From assembly GCA_964409775.1 (NCBI GenBank), contig CAYPEI010000005.1, positions 1-64,000 on the forward strand: DNA of 64,000 bases, read 5' to 3'. Of the stretch, positions 34,880 through 42,634 are shown in pieces. Within the stretch, counting starts at the first letter, position 1. Every line of letters begins with the position of its first letter. This DNA is from JAHBXL01 sp964409775 (GTDB taxonomy: Bacteria; Planctomycetota; Phycisphaerae; Phycisphaerales; UBA1924). The notes beneath the pieces are model-generated. The model saw only the letters and a list, made by a program, of their open reading frames with translations. It searched no databases and was not told the origin of the DNA. A program made the position numbers and the translations under genes.

Positions 34880-35599
34880 TTACATCTTGCCGTACTTCAC
34901 GCCGCAGCCGTAGGGCTTGGTCTCGGGCTCGGTGACCGTCTCGCCCTTGAGCATCTGGTCGAGTGCCTGCTTGGCGTAGTTCTTGTAGTCCTTCTCGCCC
35001 GGCTTCTTCTGGTTGTCGACGGCGCCCTGGTAGGCGAGTTTGCCGTCCTTGCCGATGATGAAGACGTGCGGGGTCGTCTTGGCGCCGTAGGACTTGCCGA
35101 CGGTGCCCGACTCATCGAGGAGGATCGGGTAGGGGAGGGACCACTCCTTCTTGGTCTTGGCGTTCAGGTCCTTGCCGTTGCCCTGCATGCCCGCGGCGCT
35201 GGAGTTGATGGCCAGGAAGACCACGCCCTTGCTGCTGAACTCCTTGTGGAGGTCAACGAACGTGGTCTGGGTCTTGTGGTGGCCGATGATCACCGGGCAC
35301 TCGGGGTTGAACCACTCGATGAAGACGACCTTGTCCTTGTAGTCGGCCAGTTTCACGGTGTTGCCGTCGGTGTCCTTCAGTTCGAACGCCGGGGCGGTCT
35401 CGCCGACCTTCGCCATGGTCGATTTCTCGGCGTGCTTGTCGTCCTTCTTGTCGGTGTGCTTGTCGTCCTTCTTCACGGGCTGAGTTGCCGTGGTCTCGGG
35501 GTGAGCGGGCTTCTTGCCGCTCTCCTGAGCGAGTGCCGCGGGGGCCGCGATCAGCAGGCCGCCGGAAGCGATGAGTGCGAGCAGAGTCTTGGTCTTCAT
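34880..35599 (-). CDS. Secreted redoxin (AhpC/TSA-TlpA thioredoxin fold)
   Basis: 239 residues. ATG at 35599 follows AGGAGA. The signal peptide MKTKTLLALIASGGLL ends near ALA. A Lys/Asp/His-rich low-complexity linker (KKDDKHTDKKDDKH) precedes the redoxin domain, with VGETAPAFELKDTDGNTVKL and the active-site text EWFNPECPVI. Only the single PECP Cys is present, as in peroxiredoxin-like redoxins, not a CxxC pair. A second Cys lies near the C-terminus (PYGCGVKYG). The location is extracytoplasmic. It is likely a thiol peroxidase or reductant in the envelope. The DsbD-alpha-like gene lies upstream on the same strand (105-base gap). Confidence 0.88.
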   Translation of the reverse strand: MKTKTLLALIASGGLLIAAPAALAQESGKKPAHPETTATQPVKKDDKHTDKKDDKHAEKSTMAKVGETAPAFELKDTDGNTVKLADYKDKVVFIEWFNPECPVIIGHHKTQTTFVDLHKEFSSKGVVFLAINSSAAGMQGNGKDLNAKTKKEWSLPYPILLDESGTVGKSYGAKTTPHVFIIGKDGKLAYQGAVDNQKKPGEKDYKNYAKQALDQMLKGETVTEPETKPYGCGVKYGKM

Positions 35600-35704
35600 T
35601 GGTCTTTCTCCTGAGAACACACTTGTTGATCGTCGGGCAAGCGAAGGTTCGCGGACACACGCCGCGGCGCAGCGCCGACGTACGCATCGAATCTGAAAGG
35701 CGGG

Positions 35705-36562
35705 TCACTTCTCGTCGCGCCTGCCGGGTGGCGGGAGCGAGATCGTGAAGTACTCCGGCTTGCGGTTGCCTTTCCGAATCTCCAGCACACCCAGCAGCCG
35801 CTGCCCGGGTTGAGCCGGCGGCTTCAGGCGGATCTCCAGTCGCGCGGCCTTCACGGCCACATCGGTCGCGGAGGTGTCGAGCGCAAGCCCGCCCTCCTCG
35901 GCATGGAAGACCAGTTCGGTTGCGCCCGGTGCCGAGAACAGCACCTGGTTCTCGCGCCACTCCACCGCGGCGGGCGGATTGTCCTTTGGCAGTTTCCGCG
36001 GCAGGCGTTCCCGCGCCGCGGCGAAGATCCCCGTCGACTTCGGATCAGGCTCCGCCGCGGGCATGGCATCGCGGATCGGCAGAGAGATCGAAAGCGACGC
36101 ATCCTCAAGGACGCAGGCGTCCTTGCACACCAGCCACTCGGCCTTGAGCGCGATCTGCACCGTGCCGCCCGGCCGGGCGTTGACGGGCACATCAATCGGA
36201 ATGAGCAGCGTCATCTGCTCGTGCACCACCGAGTCCACGAGGTCGCCCGGCGAGACGTGCCGCTCCGGAGCCGGCCAGAGAATCTCGCCCGATTTGAACT
36301 CGGCGGGCAGTTCGATCGCGATCTGCGGCGGCAGGCCCGTGTCGTTCTGGCCCTTCCAGTACATGTGCCAGCCGGGCTCGATAGCAAAGTCCAGGGCCAG
36401 CCATGCCCGCTTCCCGGGCGTGAGGGCAAGATGCTCGGCGATGAGCCGCGGGTGCACCCGCCGACCCTCGGAAGGCGATGGCTGGGGCGGCGCGCCCGAA
36501 ACCGCGGCGTAAGAGCCGATTCCCAACAGGCCGATGATGAACCCGAGCAATCGCAGGACCAT
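35705..36562 (-). CDS. DsbD N-terminal (alpha) domain-like secreted protein
   Basis: 285 residues. The N-terminal helix MVLRLLGFIIGLLGIGSYAA is a signal peptide or anchor. The body resembles the immunoglobulin-fold nDsbD domain: HLALTPGKRAWLALDFAIEPGWHMYWKG, then ELPAEFKSGEILWPAPER, and EWLVCKDACVLEDA with the Cys pair CKDAC placed as in the redox-active loop of nDsbD. The membrane beta-domain and thioredoxin gamma-domain of full DsbD are absent. It probably passes electrons or thiols in the periplasm; the adjacent redoxin could be a partner. Confidence 0.82.
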   Translation of the reverse strand: MVLRLLGFIIGLLGIGSYAAVSGAPPQPSPSEGRRVHPRLIAEHLALTPGKRAWLALDFAIEPGWHMYWKGQNDTGLPPQIAIELPAEFKSGEILWPAPERHVSPGDLVDSVVHEQMTLLIPIDVPVNARPGGTVQIALKAEWLVCKDACVLEDASLSISLPIRDAMPAAEPDPKSTGIFAAARERLPRKLPKDNPPAAVEWRENQVLFSAPGATELVFHAEEGGLALDTSATDVAVKAARLEIRLKPPAQPGQRLLGVLEIRKGNRKPEYFTISLPPPGRRDEK

Positions 36563-36657
36563 CAACCTTCGCCCCTCCTTGGGGAACGCGGCCCGATCGG
36601 GCCGCGAGAGTTGTACCGCCGAAGCGGACATCTGCTGCACCGGATATCCTTGCCCAT

Positions 36658-37101
36658 ATGACCATCAACATCCAGCGATTCGCCGCTTTGTTCGGTATCC
36701 TTCTGGTTTCGTGCATGGCATTGTCGGGGTGCCAGCAAAAGGTCAGTGATCGCGATCTTTTGATGATCGAGTTGCCCGAGGTGCGGCGACTGCACGGGGC
36801 GTCGAACGTGCGGTTTGTCGACCCGCGCGCGGGCGAGGAGTATGCCAAGGCGCATATCGCCGGCGCGCTGAATCTCCCCGTGGTGCAGGTCACCGAGTTG
36901 AAGACGGACATGGAACCGTCCGTCGCCCGCGCCAAGACGGTGGTGGTGTATGGCAACAACCCCGGCAGCGCGGTCGCACGCGTGGTGGCCAAGCGCCTGA
37001 TGGCGGCGGGCCACAAGGGCGTGCGGCTCTACCTGGGCGGCCTCGACGAGTGGCGAGCCAACGGCATGCCCATCGAGGGCGCCGACAGCGCAACTCGCTG
37101 A
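36658..37101 (+). CDS. Rhodanese-like lipoprotein lacking the catalytic Cys
   Basis: 147 residues. The lipoprotein signal LFGILLVSCMALSGC puts the acylated Cys at about residue 25. The rest is one rhodanese fold: VRFVDPRAGEEYAKAHIAGALNLP, then VVVYGNNPGSAVARVVAKRL, and VRLYLGGLDEWRANGMPIEG. The active-site loop, normally starting C-x-x-G after VVYC, reads YGNNPGS here. The catalytic Cys is therefore missing and sulfurtransferase activity is unlikely; binding or structural function is more probable. It is divergent from the DsbD-like gene and 48 bases before cysK. Confidence 0.85.
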   Translation: MTINIQRFAALFGILLVSCMALSGCQQKVSDRDLLMIELPEVRRLHGASNVRFVDPRAGEEYAKAHIAGALNLPVVQVTELKTDMEPSVARAKTVVVYGNNPGSAVARVVAKRLMAAGHKGVRLYLGGLDEWRANGMPIEGADSATR

Positions 37102-37149
37102 CCTCGTGTAGCCTACAGGTTCCAACTGAAGCCGTGCTCAATCAAATGG

Positions 37150-38133
37150 ATGGTGCGCATGTCCGGATCGATCCACAACCGTGCCTATGGCAGCATGATC
37201 GAGTGCGTGGGCAACACGCGGATGGTGAAACTCAACCGCGTCGTCCCGGCGGACCACGCCGAGGTGCTGGTCAAACTCGAGTTCGACAACCCGCTCGCCA
37301 GCGTGAAGGACCGGATCGGGCACGCCATGATCGCGGCGGCCGAGAAGGACGGCACAATCCGGCCTCGCGGCGCACGGGGCGCGAGTGATCCGGGGACGCA
37401 CATCATCGAGCCGACGAGCGGTAACACGGGGATCGCGCTGGCGTTCGTGTGCGCCGTGAAGGGATATCGGCTTACTCTCACCATGCCCGAGTCCATGAGC
37501 CTCGAGCGGCGCGCGCTGCTCAAGCATCTGGGCGCGGAACTGGTGCTGACGCCGGCGGAGAAGGGCATGCGCGGGGCGGTTGCCCGCGCCGGCGACCTTG
37601 TCGCCGAAACCCCGGACGCCTGGATGCCGCAGCAGTTCGACAACCCGGCGAACCCCGCGATCCACGAGGCGACCACCGGACCGGAGATCTGGGCGGATAC
37701 CGGCGGAAAGATCGACGCGATCGTGTCGGGCGTCGGCACCGGCGGGACGATCACCGGCGTCACGCGGTTCATCCGCCGGTTCAAGCCCGACTTCCAGGCG
37801 ATCGCGGTCGAGCCCATCGCTTCGCCGGTGATCTCGGGCGGCCAGCCCGGCCTGCACAAGATCCAGGGCATCGGCGCGGGCTTTGTGCCCCGGAACCTCG
37901 ACACGTCGCTGCTCAACGGCATCGAACTGGTCAGCAATGACGAGGCCTTCGAGTGGGGCAGGCGTCTGGCAAAGCAGGAAGGGATCCTCGGCGGCATCAG
38001 CACCGGCGCCAATGTCTGCGTCGCGGCGAGGCTCGCCGCAAGGCCGGAGTTCCGGGGGAAGCGCATTGTCACCATCGCCTGTTCGTTCGGCGAGCGCTAC
38101 CTGTCGACGGCGCTGTTTGCCGAGCCGGCGTGA
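37150..38133 (+). CDS. cysK: Cysteine synthase (O-acetylserine sulfhydrylase), PLP-dependent
   Basis: 327 residues. It is a fold-type II PLP enzyme: the PLP Lys is in NPLASVKDRIG (K53), the substrate loop is EPTSGNTGIALAF, the phosphate-binding Gly loop is SGVGTGGTITG, and GGISTGANV is near the C-terminus. CBS of the vertebrate type would carry a heme or CBS domain, which are absent. It makes L-cysteine from O-acetylserine and sulfide. ATG at 37150 and at 37159 are both possible starts. It lies 48 bases after the rhodanese-like gene and 9 bases before the GT-C-like gene, consistent with one transcript. Confidence 0.93.
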   Translation: MVRMSGSIHNRAYGSMIECVGNTRMVKLNRVVPADHAEVLVKLEFDNPLASVKDRIGHAMIAAAEKDGTIRPRGARGASDPGTHIIEPTSGNTGIALAFVCAVKGYRLTLTMPESMSLERRALLKHLGAELVLTPAEKGMRGAVARAGDLVAETPDAWMPQQFDNPANPAIHEATTGPEIWADTGGKIDAIVSGVGTGGTITGVTRFIRRFKPDFQAIAVEPIASPVISGGQPGLHKIQGIGAGFVPRNLDTSLLNGIELVSNDEAFEWGRRLAKQEGILGGISTGANVCVAARLAARPEFRGKRIVTIACSFGERYLSTALFAEPA

Positions 38134-38142
38134 GCCAAAGCA

Positions 38143-40218
38143 ATGTCACAGTCCGCATCAGCGAGCGTGTCGCGCGATCCGCAGCCGCAGTTGCGGACGC
38201 CTGATCAGCCGCCGCGGGCGACACCCGCGGTCGTCGTGTTCCTGCTCATCCTGGCGGCGTGGACGCTCGTCGTGGGATGGGTCCGCGTCACGCATCCCGG
38301 CCTCGACCATGGCGACATCACGACCGACTCCAACATCCTGAACGCCGGCGAGAACTTCGACCGAGAGGGATTCTGGAGCAGTTGGGGGGTTCCGTCCCTC
38401 GACACGTTCCGGGAAGAAGGGAAGAAGCCGGACCACTATGTGACGTATCCACCGGGGTGTTACTGGCTTCACCAGGCCCTGAAGCAGACCGGCCTGCGCG
38501 AACTGTGGCACTTCCGCGTCGCCGCGGTCGCGTGGTCTTCGCTCGCCGCGTTGCTGTTCTTCATGCTCTGCTTTCGCGCGAGCGGAGCCGCGCTGCCCGC
38601 GGCGATCGCCGCGACCGCCTTCGTCCTTTCTCGCCCGTTCACCGAGTATGCCGACAACCTGCATTACCTCGCGTTCTCTCAGGTCACGCTGTTTGCGACG
38701 CTGCTGGGGTGGGTCCTCGTCGAGCAGGCGCAGACGCCACGCGCAAGGCTCCGGTGGCTCGTCTTCGCCGCGGCGATGTTCACGCTTGATTCCCTGGTCA
38801 CGTTTGAGCACACGCTGTTCATCCTGATGTTCGGCATGGTGCGGCTGCTCTACGCCCGGCGGTGGGGCCTCCTGGTTTCGCTCGCGGTGCTCGGCGCAGT
38901 CCCCGTGGCGGTGCTGGTCGCGCGAATGGCCGTCAACGCCGCGGCGTTGGGGAGTTTTGCGGATGTCTGGTCCACGATGGACGCCAAACTCCGGCAGCGA
39001 ACCGGGGCGACCGGCGGCGCATCCTGGCCCGAACTGGCGCGGCAACTGCTCGACCGGCTCGGCTGGCGCGGGAGCGTGTCGCCCGCGGGGTCGCCGAACT
39101 CCGAGGTGCGCATCGGCGCGATGGCTCCGGCCTTCCTGGCGCCGCTGGCCATGCTGTCGGTCATCGCGCTCTCGACCTGGCATCTTGAGGGGATGAAGTG
39201 TGCCCGCAGGGCGATGGGACTCGCCGCGGCCCTGCTGATCGGCGGCGCAACGTGGTCGCTGGTCATGCGCGAGCACGCGGTGGTGCACCGATTCACAAAC
39301 CTGCTGCTCTTGCCCGGCGTCGCCGCGATGATCGGAGCGCTCGTGACGTTCGGGTGGTGGCAGCGTCGGCTCCAGCCCCGCGGGGCTCCCGTCCGCGTCG
39401 CCGGATGTGTCGCGGGCTGCGTCCTGATCGTCGCCCATGTGACGCAGATGCGGCACTCGCACCTGCTCAACATCCCCTGGCGGCTTGACCCGGTCGTCCA
39501 CGAACGAAACCGCATCATCGACGAGTTCGAGTCGCGTTTCGCGGCGGCGCGGCCCGCGTTCGCGGGCGTGAAGCGGTTGTACATGTTCTCACACGACGCC
39601 CAACTCGGCCGGAAACTCGGGGTCCGGTTCGACAACGACGTCGGGAAGGTGCACGCCCCGCTCGCCGCCGGTGAGGTGCAGATGATCGACTGGCGCGGCG
39701 CGGCCCGCGCCATGCTCGACTCGACGACCGGCAACGGCCCGCCGCGGGTGCTGGCGGAGCCGGCGGGGCATCTCGCGTTCTTCTTCGCGGGCCGCCGTGA
39801 GATCGGTGCCGCGGCGATTACGCTGGCCGACCGCACGCGGGTGAGCCGACTCTGGCTGGAACCAACGCTCGACGGCTCTGCGGTCGTGGTTGGCGCAGCG
39901 GTCGAGGCGAACCCGGGAACCGGCGCGGCCGGCCTGGCATTGCACGTGCGCGTGCGAGACAAGGCCGGAAAGGTCCTCTTCAGGCAGACCGTGTTTGCCG
40001 AGCAGTGCGTGTCCGTCACCGATCAGGCGGTGCTCTGGGTGCAGTTCGGGCTGCCGCGAGGCGCAGAGGGGAGGGCGGTCGAGGCCTGGTTCACCCGCGA
40101 AGGTCAGGGACGGCTCGCGGTCGATCCGCAGAGCACGCTCCCGGCGGGCATCACGCTCGACGCGGACGGCCGCACGATGCGGATCGGCGGCGATCCGGGC
40201 AACCCCGCCGCGCCGTGA
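38143..40218 (+). CDS. Polytopic GT-C-like (family 39-type) membrane protein
   Basis: 691 residues. There are about ten hydrophobic helices between residues 28 and 430. TM1 is AVVVFLLILAAWTLVVGWV, and the first external loop holds HGDITTDSNILNAGENFDREG and YVTYPPGCYWLH. The Asp-rich first loop followed by alternating helices resembles lipid-linked-sugar glycosyltransferases (GT39/PMT type). A soluble periplasmic-side domain of about 240 residues forms the C-terminus, with FDNDVGKVHAP and a late beta-rich part. It probably glycosylates an exported acceptor, but the family call is by architecture only. Confidence 0.68.
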   Translation: MSQSASASVSRDPQPQLRTPDQPPRATPAVVVFLLILAAWTLVVGWVRVTHPGLDHGDITTDSNILNAGENFDREGFWSSWGVPSLDTFREEGKKPDHYVTYPPGCYWLHQALKQTGLRELWHFRVAAVAWSSLAALLFFMLCFRASGAALPAAIAATAFVLSRPFTEYADNLHYLAFSQVTLFATLLGWVLVEQAQTPRARLRWLVFAAAMFTLDSLVTFEHTLFILMFGMVRLLYARRWGLLVSLAVLGAVPVAVLVARMAVNAAALGSFADVWSTMDAKLRQRTGATGGASWPELARQLLDRLGWRGSVSPAGSPNSEVRIGAMAPAFLAPLAMLSVIALSTWHLEGMKCARRAMGLAAALLIGGATWSLVMREHAVVHRFTNLLLLPGVAAMIGALVTFGWWQRRLQPRGAPVRVAGCVAGCVLIVAHVTQMRHSHLLNIPWRLDPVVHERNRIIDEFESRFAAARPAFAGVKRLYMFSHDAQLGRKLGVRFDNDVGKVHAPLAAGEVQMIDWRGAARAMLDSTTGNGPPRVLAEPAGHLAFFFAGRREIGAAAITLADRTRVSRLWLEPTLDGSAVVVGAAVEANPGTGAAGLALHVRVRDKAGKVLFRQTVFAEQCVSVTDQAVLWVQFGLPRGAEGRAVEAWFTREGQGRLAVDPQSTLPAGITLDADGRTMRIGGDPGNPAAP

Positions 40219-41235
40219 TCAGGCTTCGGCGGCCGCGGGGGTCATCGCCCGGGCGCGGATGACGATGTCGGCGGCAGGCGCCCACGGCTTGTTCGACGCG
40301 GCGATGCGCTGCTGATAGCGGAGTTCCTCGAGCAGGCGGCGGTTGATGGCGAGCAGGTGGCCGAGGATGGCCAGGCCGACCATCAGCATGCCGCAGACAG
40401 CGAGCACGCCCGATGCGACGACCGACTGGATGTGCCCGGCGCCGCTGCCCTGCATCATGAACCAGAGATACCTTGCCGCGAGCGCCGCGCCGGGTAGGAA
40501 CATGAGCGCGGCGAGCAGCCCGAACACCTGCACCGGCCGGTAGATCATGTAGGTCGCGAGCATCGCCAGCCCGTTGCGGCGGATGTAATGCAGGCTGCTC
40601 CGCATGAGGCGGCTGGGGCGCGTCGGGCCGTTGACGCGGATCGGCACGCACGCGACGCGGAGGTTGCATCGCCCGGCCTGGATGAGCGTCTCCAGCGAGC
40701 CGGTGAAACTGTTGAAGATGTTGAGCCGCATCGCGGCATCGCGCGAGTACGCCCGGAACCCGCTCGTCGCGTCCTCGACACGCGTGCCGCTGAGCGACCG
40801 GACGACCCACGATCCGGCCCGCTGCAGCACCTTCTTGGCGAGCGAGAAGTGCGCGATCTCGCCGATCGGTCGGCTCCCGACCACGACATCCGCCCGGCCC
40901 GCAAGGATGGGCCCGACGAGCGCCGGAAGGTCGCGGGCGTCGTACTGGTTGTCCGCGTCGGTGCTCACGATCACGTCCGCGCCCGCGGCGAGGCAGGCGT
41001 CAAATCCGGCCATGGTCGCCCGTGCAAGCCCCTGGTGGCCGTTGAGCCGGACGACGTGGTCCGCGCCGTGCTCGCGTGCCGTCGCAGCGGTGGCGTCCGT
41101 GCTGCCGTCATCCACGATGATCCAGACCACCTCGTCGAACCCGTCCACCCGGCGGGGCAGGTCGCGCAGCGTCTCCGGGAGCGTGCGCTCCTCGTTCAAG
41201 CAGGGGATCTGGATCGCCAACTTCATGGGGTTCAT
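40219..41235 (-). CDS. Family 2 glycosyltransferase with C-terminal membrane anchor (GtrB/DPM-like)
   Basis: 338 residues. The GT-A fold has IQIPCLNEERTLPETL, IIVDDGSTDATA and the metal-binding VSTDADNQYD (DxD-like), then SGFRAYSRDAAMRLN. Two hydrophobic helices near the C-terminus (VFGLLAALMFLPGAALAARY and VASGVLAVCGMLMVGLAILG) match polyprenyl-phosphate sugar synthases such as GtrB. It likely makes a polyprenyl-phosphate-linked sugar at the inner membrane. Its stop abuts the stop of the convergent GT-C-like gene with no base between. That neighbour could use the lipid-linked sugar. Confidence 0.9.
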   Translation of the reverse strand: MNPMKLAIQIPCLNEERTLPETLRDLPRRVDGFDEVVWIIVDDGSTDATAATAREHGADHVVRLNGHQGLARATMAGFDACLAAGADVIVSTDADNQYDARDLPALVGPILAGRADVVVGSRPIGEIAHFSLAKKVLQRAGSWVVRSLSGTRVEDATSGFRAYSRDAAMRLNIFNSFTGSLETLIQAGRCNLRVACVPIRVNGPTRPSRLMRSSLHYIRRNGLAMLATYMIYRPVQVFGLLAALMFLPGAALAARYLWFMMQGSGAGHIQSVVASGVLAVCGMLMVGLAILGHLLAINRRLLEELRYQQRIAASNKPWAPAADIVIRARAMTPAAAEA

Positions 41236-41369
41236 GAATGATCCGAGGCATCGGTCGTGCCGCGATGGATTCTAACCGTCCCGCCGGTCGCCTATCTTCC
41301 ACGTCACAGAATCGGCGGTCGGATGCCGTCGCGGCGGTCGCGGAAGTGCGGGTGAGCGGGACGGACTCC

Positions 41370-42626
41370 ATGAGCGTGACACGCGATTCACAGACCGCCG
41401 GGACACGTCTGCGGATGTGGACGACGATCGCCACGCACACTGTGGTCGACTTTTTCTCGTTTCTGGTGGTGCCGCTGCTCTCGGTGCTCGAGGGCGAGGT
41501 GAAGATGACGCACCTGCAGGGTGCGGTGCTGCTGGCGGTCGGGCAGGTCTCCAGCGGACTCATCCAGCCGGTCGTCGCGCTCGCGTCGGATCGGTTCGAC
41601 ACGCGATGGCTCGGAACGCTGGGCTTTCTCTGTGCGGTCGTGGCGATCGGGCTTGTCGGCTACGCAGAGACCTTCCCGCACCTGCTGGTGCTTCAGATCA
41701 TCGGAACCGCGGGCATCGGGGCGTTCCACCCGGTCGCGGCCGCGGCGGTCGGACATCTGGCGGGCAGGCGGAGGTCCCTGGGGATCGCGTGGTTTTATCT
41801 TGCGGGCATGCTCGGGGGGATCGTCGGGAATGTCTCGGCGGGCCACTATGTCGAGCGGTTCGCACGCAGCGGCGGGTCGACCGACGCGGGCCTGAAGGCG
41901 CTGCTGTATCTCTCGCCGGTCGGCCTGGTCTTTGTTGTTGCGCTGGGCCTGGCGATCCATGGCATGCCGCATCGGACGCACGATGCACACTCGCGGCATC
42001 GCGAACGCTCGATCGATGAGCGGCGGATGCGGTGGGCGGGGGTCTGGCTGCTGTACGCGGGGAACATTCTCCGATTCGGTGTCGATGTGTGCCTCATCCA
42101 GTTGATCATCCGCTGGACCGAACTGATGGCGGTGAATCGGAGCGCCGGCGGCGTGCTCAGCGAGGCCGTGCGGATCGATGCGTCCCAACTCAACGGTCCG
42201 TTGCAGGCGGCCAAGCAGGTCGGCATGGGGCTGGGCGGCGTGGCGCTGGGCTGGCTGTTCAGGGTCCGGCATGAGCGGGCGTTGCTGGTCGCGCTGCCGA
42301 TCCTGGGTGCGGCGATGGTGGCGCTGTTGCCGTACAGCAACGGGTCTGTAGCGCTGGTGGTGTGTGCGCTCGCCGGCGTGGGATATGGCGCGGTCGTGCC
42401 CATGACGATCTCGATGGCGCAGCGGCTGATCCCGCACCGGACGAGCCTCGCGTCGGGGCTGATGATGGGCGGCGCCTGGGCGGTCGCGGCGGTCGGCTCG
42501 CCCATCGCGCAGTGGATGAGCGACCGGTTCGGTCTCGATCGGGCGTTCCTCGTCGTTGCGCTGTCGCTGGTCCTGGCCAGCGGCCTCGGGGCGATGGTCC
42601 CGCGTGCGGCCGAGCACCACGATTGA
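41370..42626 (+). CDS. MFS transporter, fosmidomycin-resistance (Fsr)-like
   Basis: 418 residues from ATG 41370 (MSVTRDSQTAGTRLRMW); an in-frame start at 41238 is less likely because it adds polar low-complexity sequence. Twelve-helix MFS pattern: ATHTVVDFFSFLVVPLLSVL in TM1, VSSGLIQPVVALASDRFDTRW around the first inter-helix loop, GTAGIGAFHPVAAAAVGHLAG with the motif typical of Fsr-type exporters, and MMGGAWAVAAVGSPIAQWMSDRFG in the second half. It probably effluxes a small molecule; the substrate is unknown. It nearly touches the convergent AbgT gene (8 bases apart). Confidence 0.85.
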   Translation: MSVTRDSQTAGTRLRMWTTIATHTVVDFFSFLVVPLLSVLEGEVKMTHLQGAVLLAVGQVSSGLIQPVVALASDRFDTRWLGTLGFLCAVVAIGLVGYAETFPHLLVLQIIGTAGIGAFHPVAAAAVGHLAGRRRSLGIAWFYLAGMLGGIVGNVSAGHYVERFARSGGSTDAGLKALLYLSPVGLVFVVALGLAIHGMPHRTHDAHSRHRERSIDERRMRWAGVWLLYAGNILRFGVDVCLIQLIIRWTELMAVNRSAGGVLSEAVRIDASQLNGPLQAAKQVGMGLGGVALGWLFRVRHERALLVALPILGAAMVALLPYSNGSVALVVCALAGVGYGAVVPMTISMAQRLIPHRTSLASGLMMGGAWAVAAVGSPIAQWMSDRFGLDRAFLVVALSLVLASGLGAMVPRAAEHHD

Positions 42627-42634
42627 CCGGGCGG

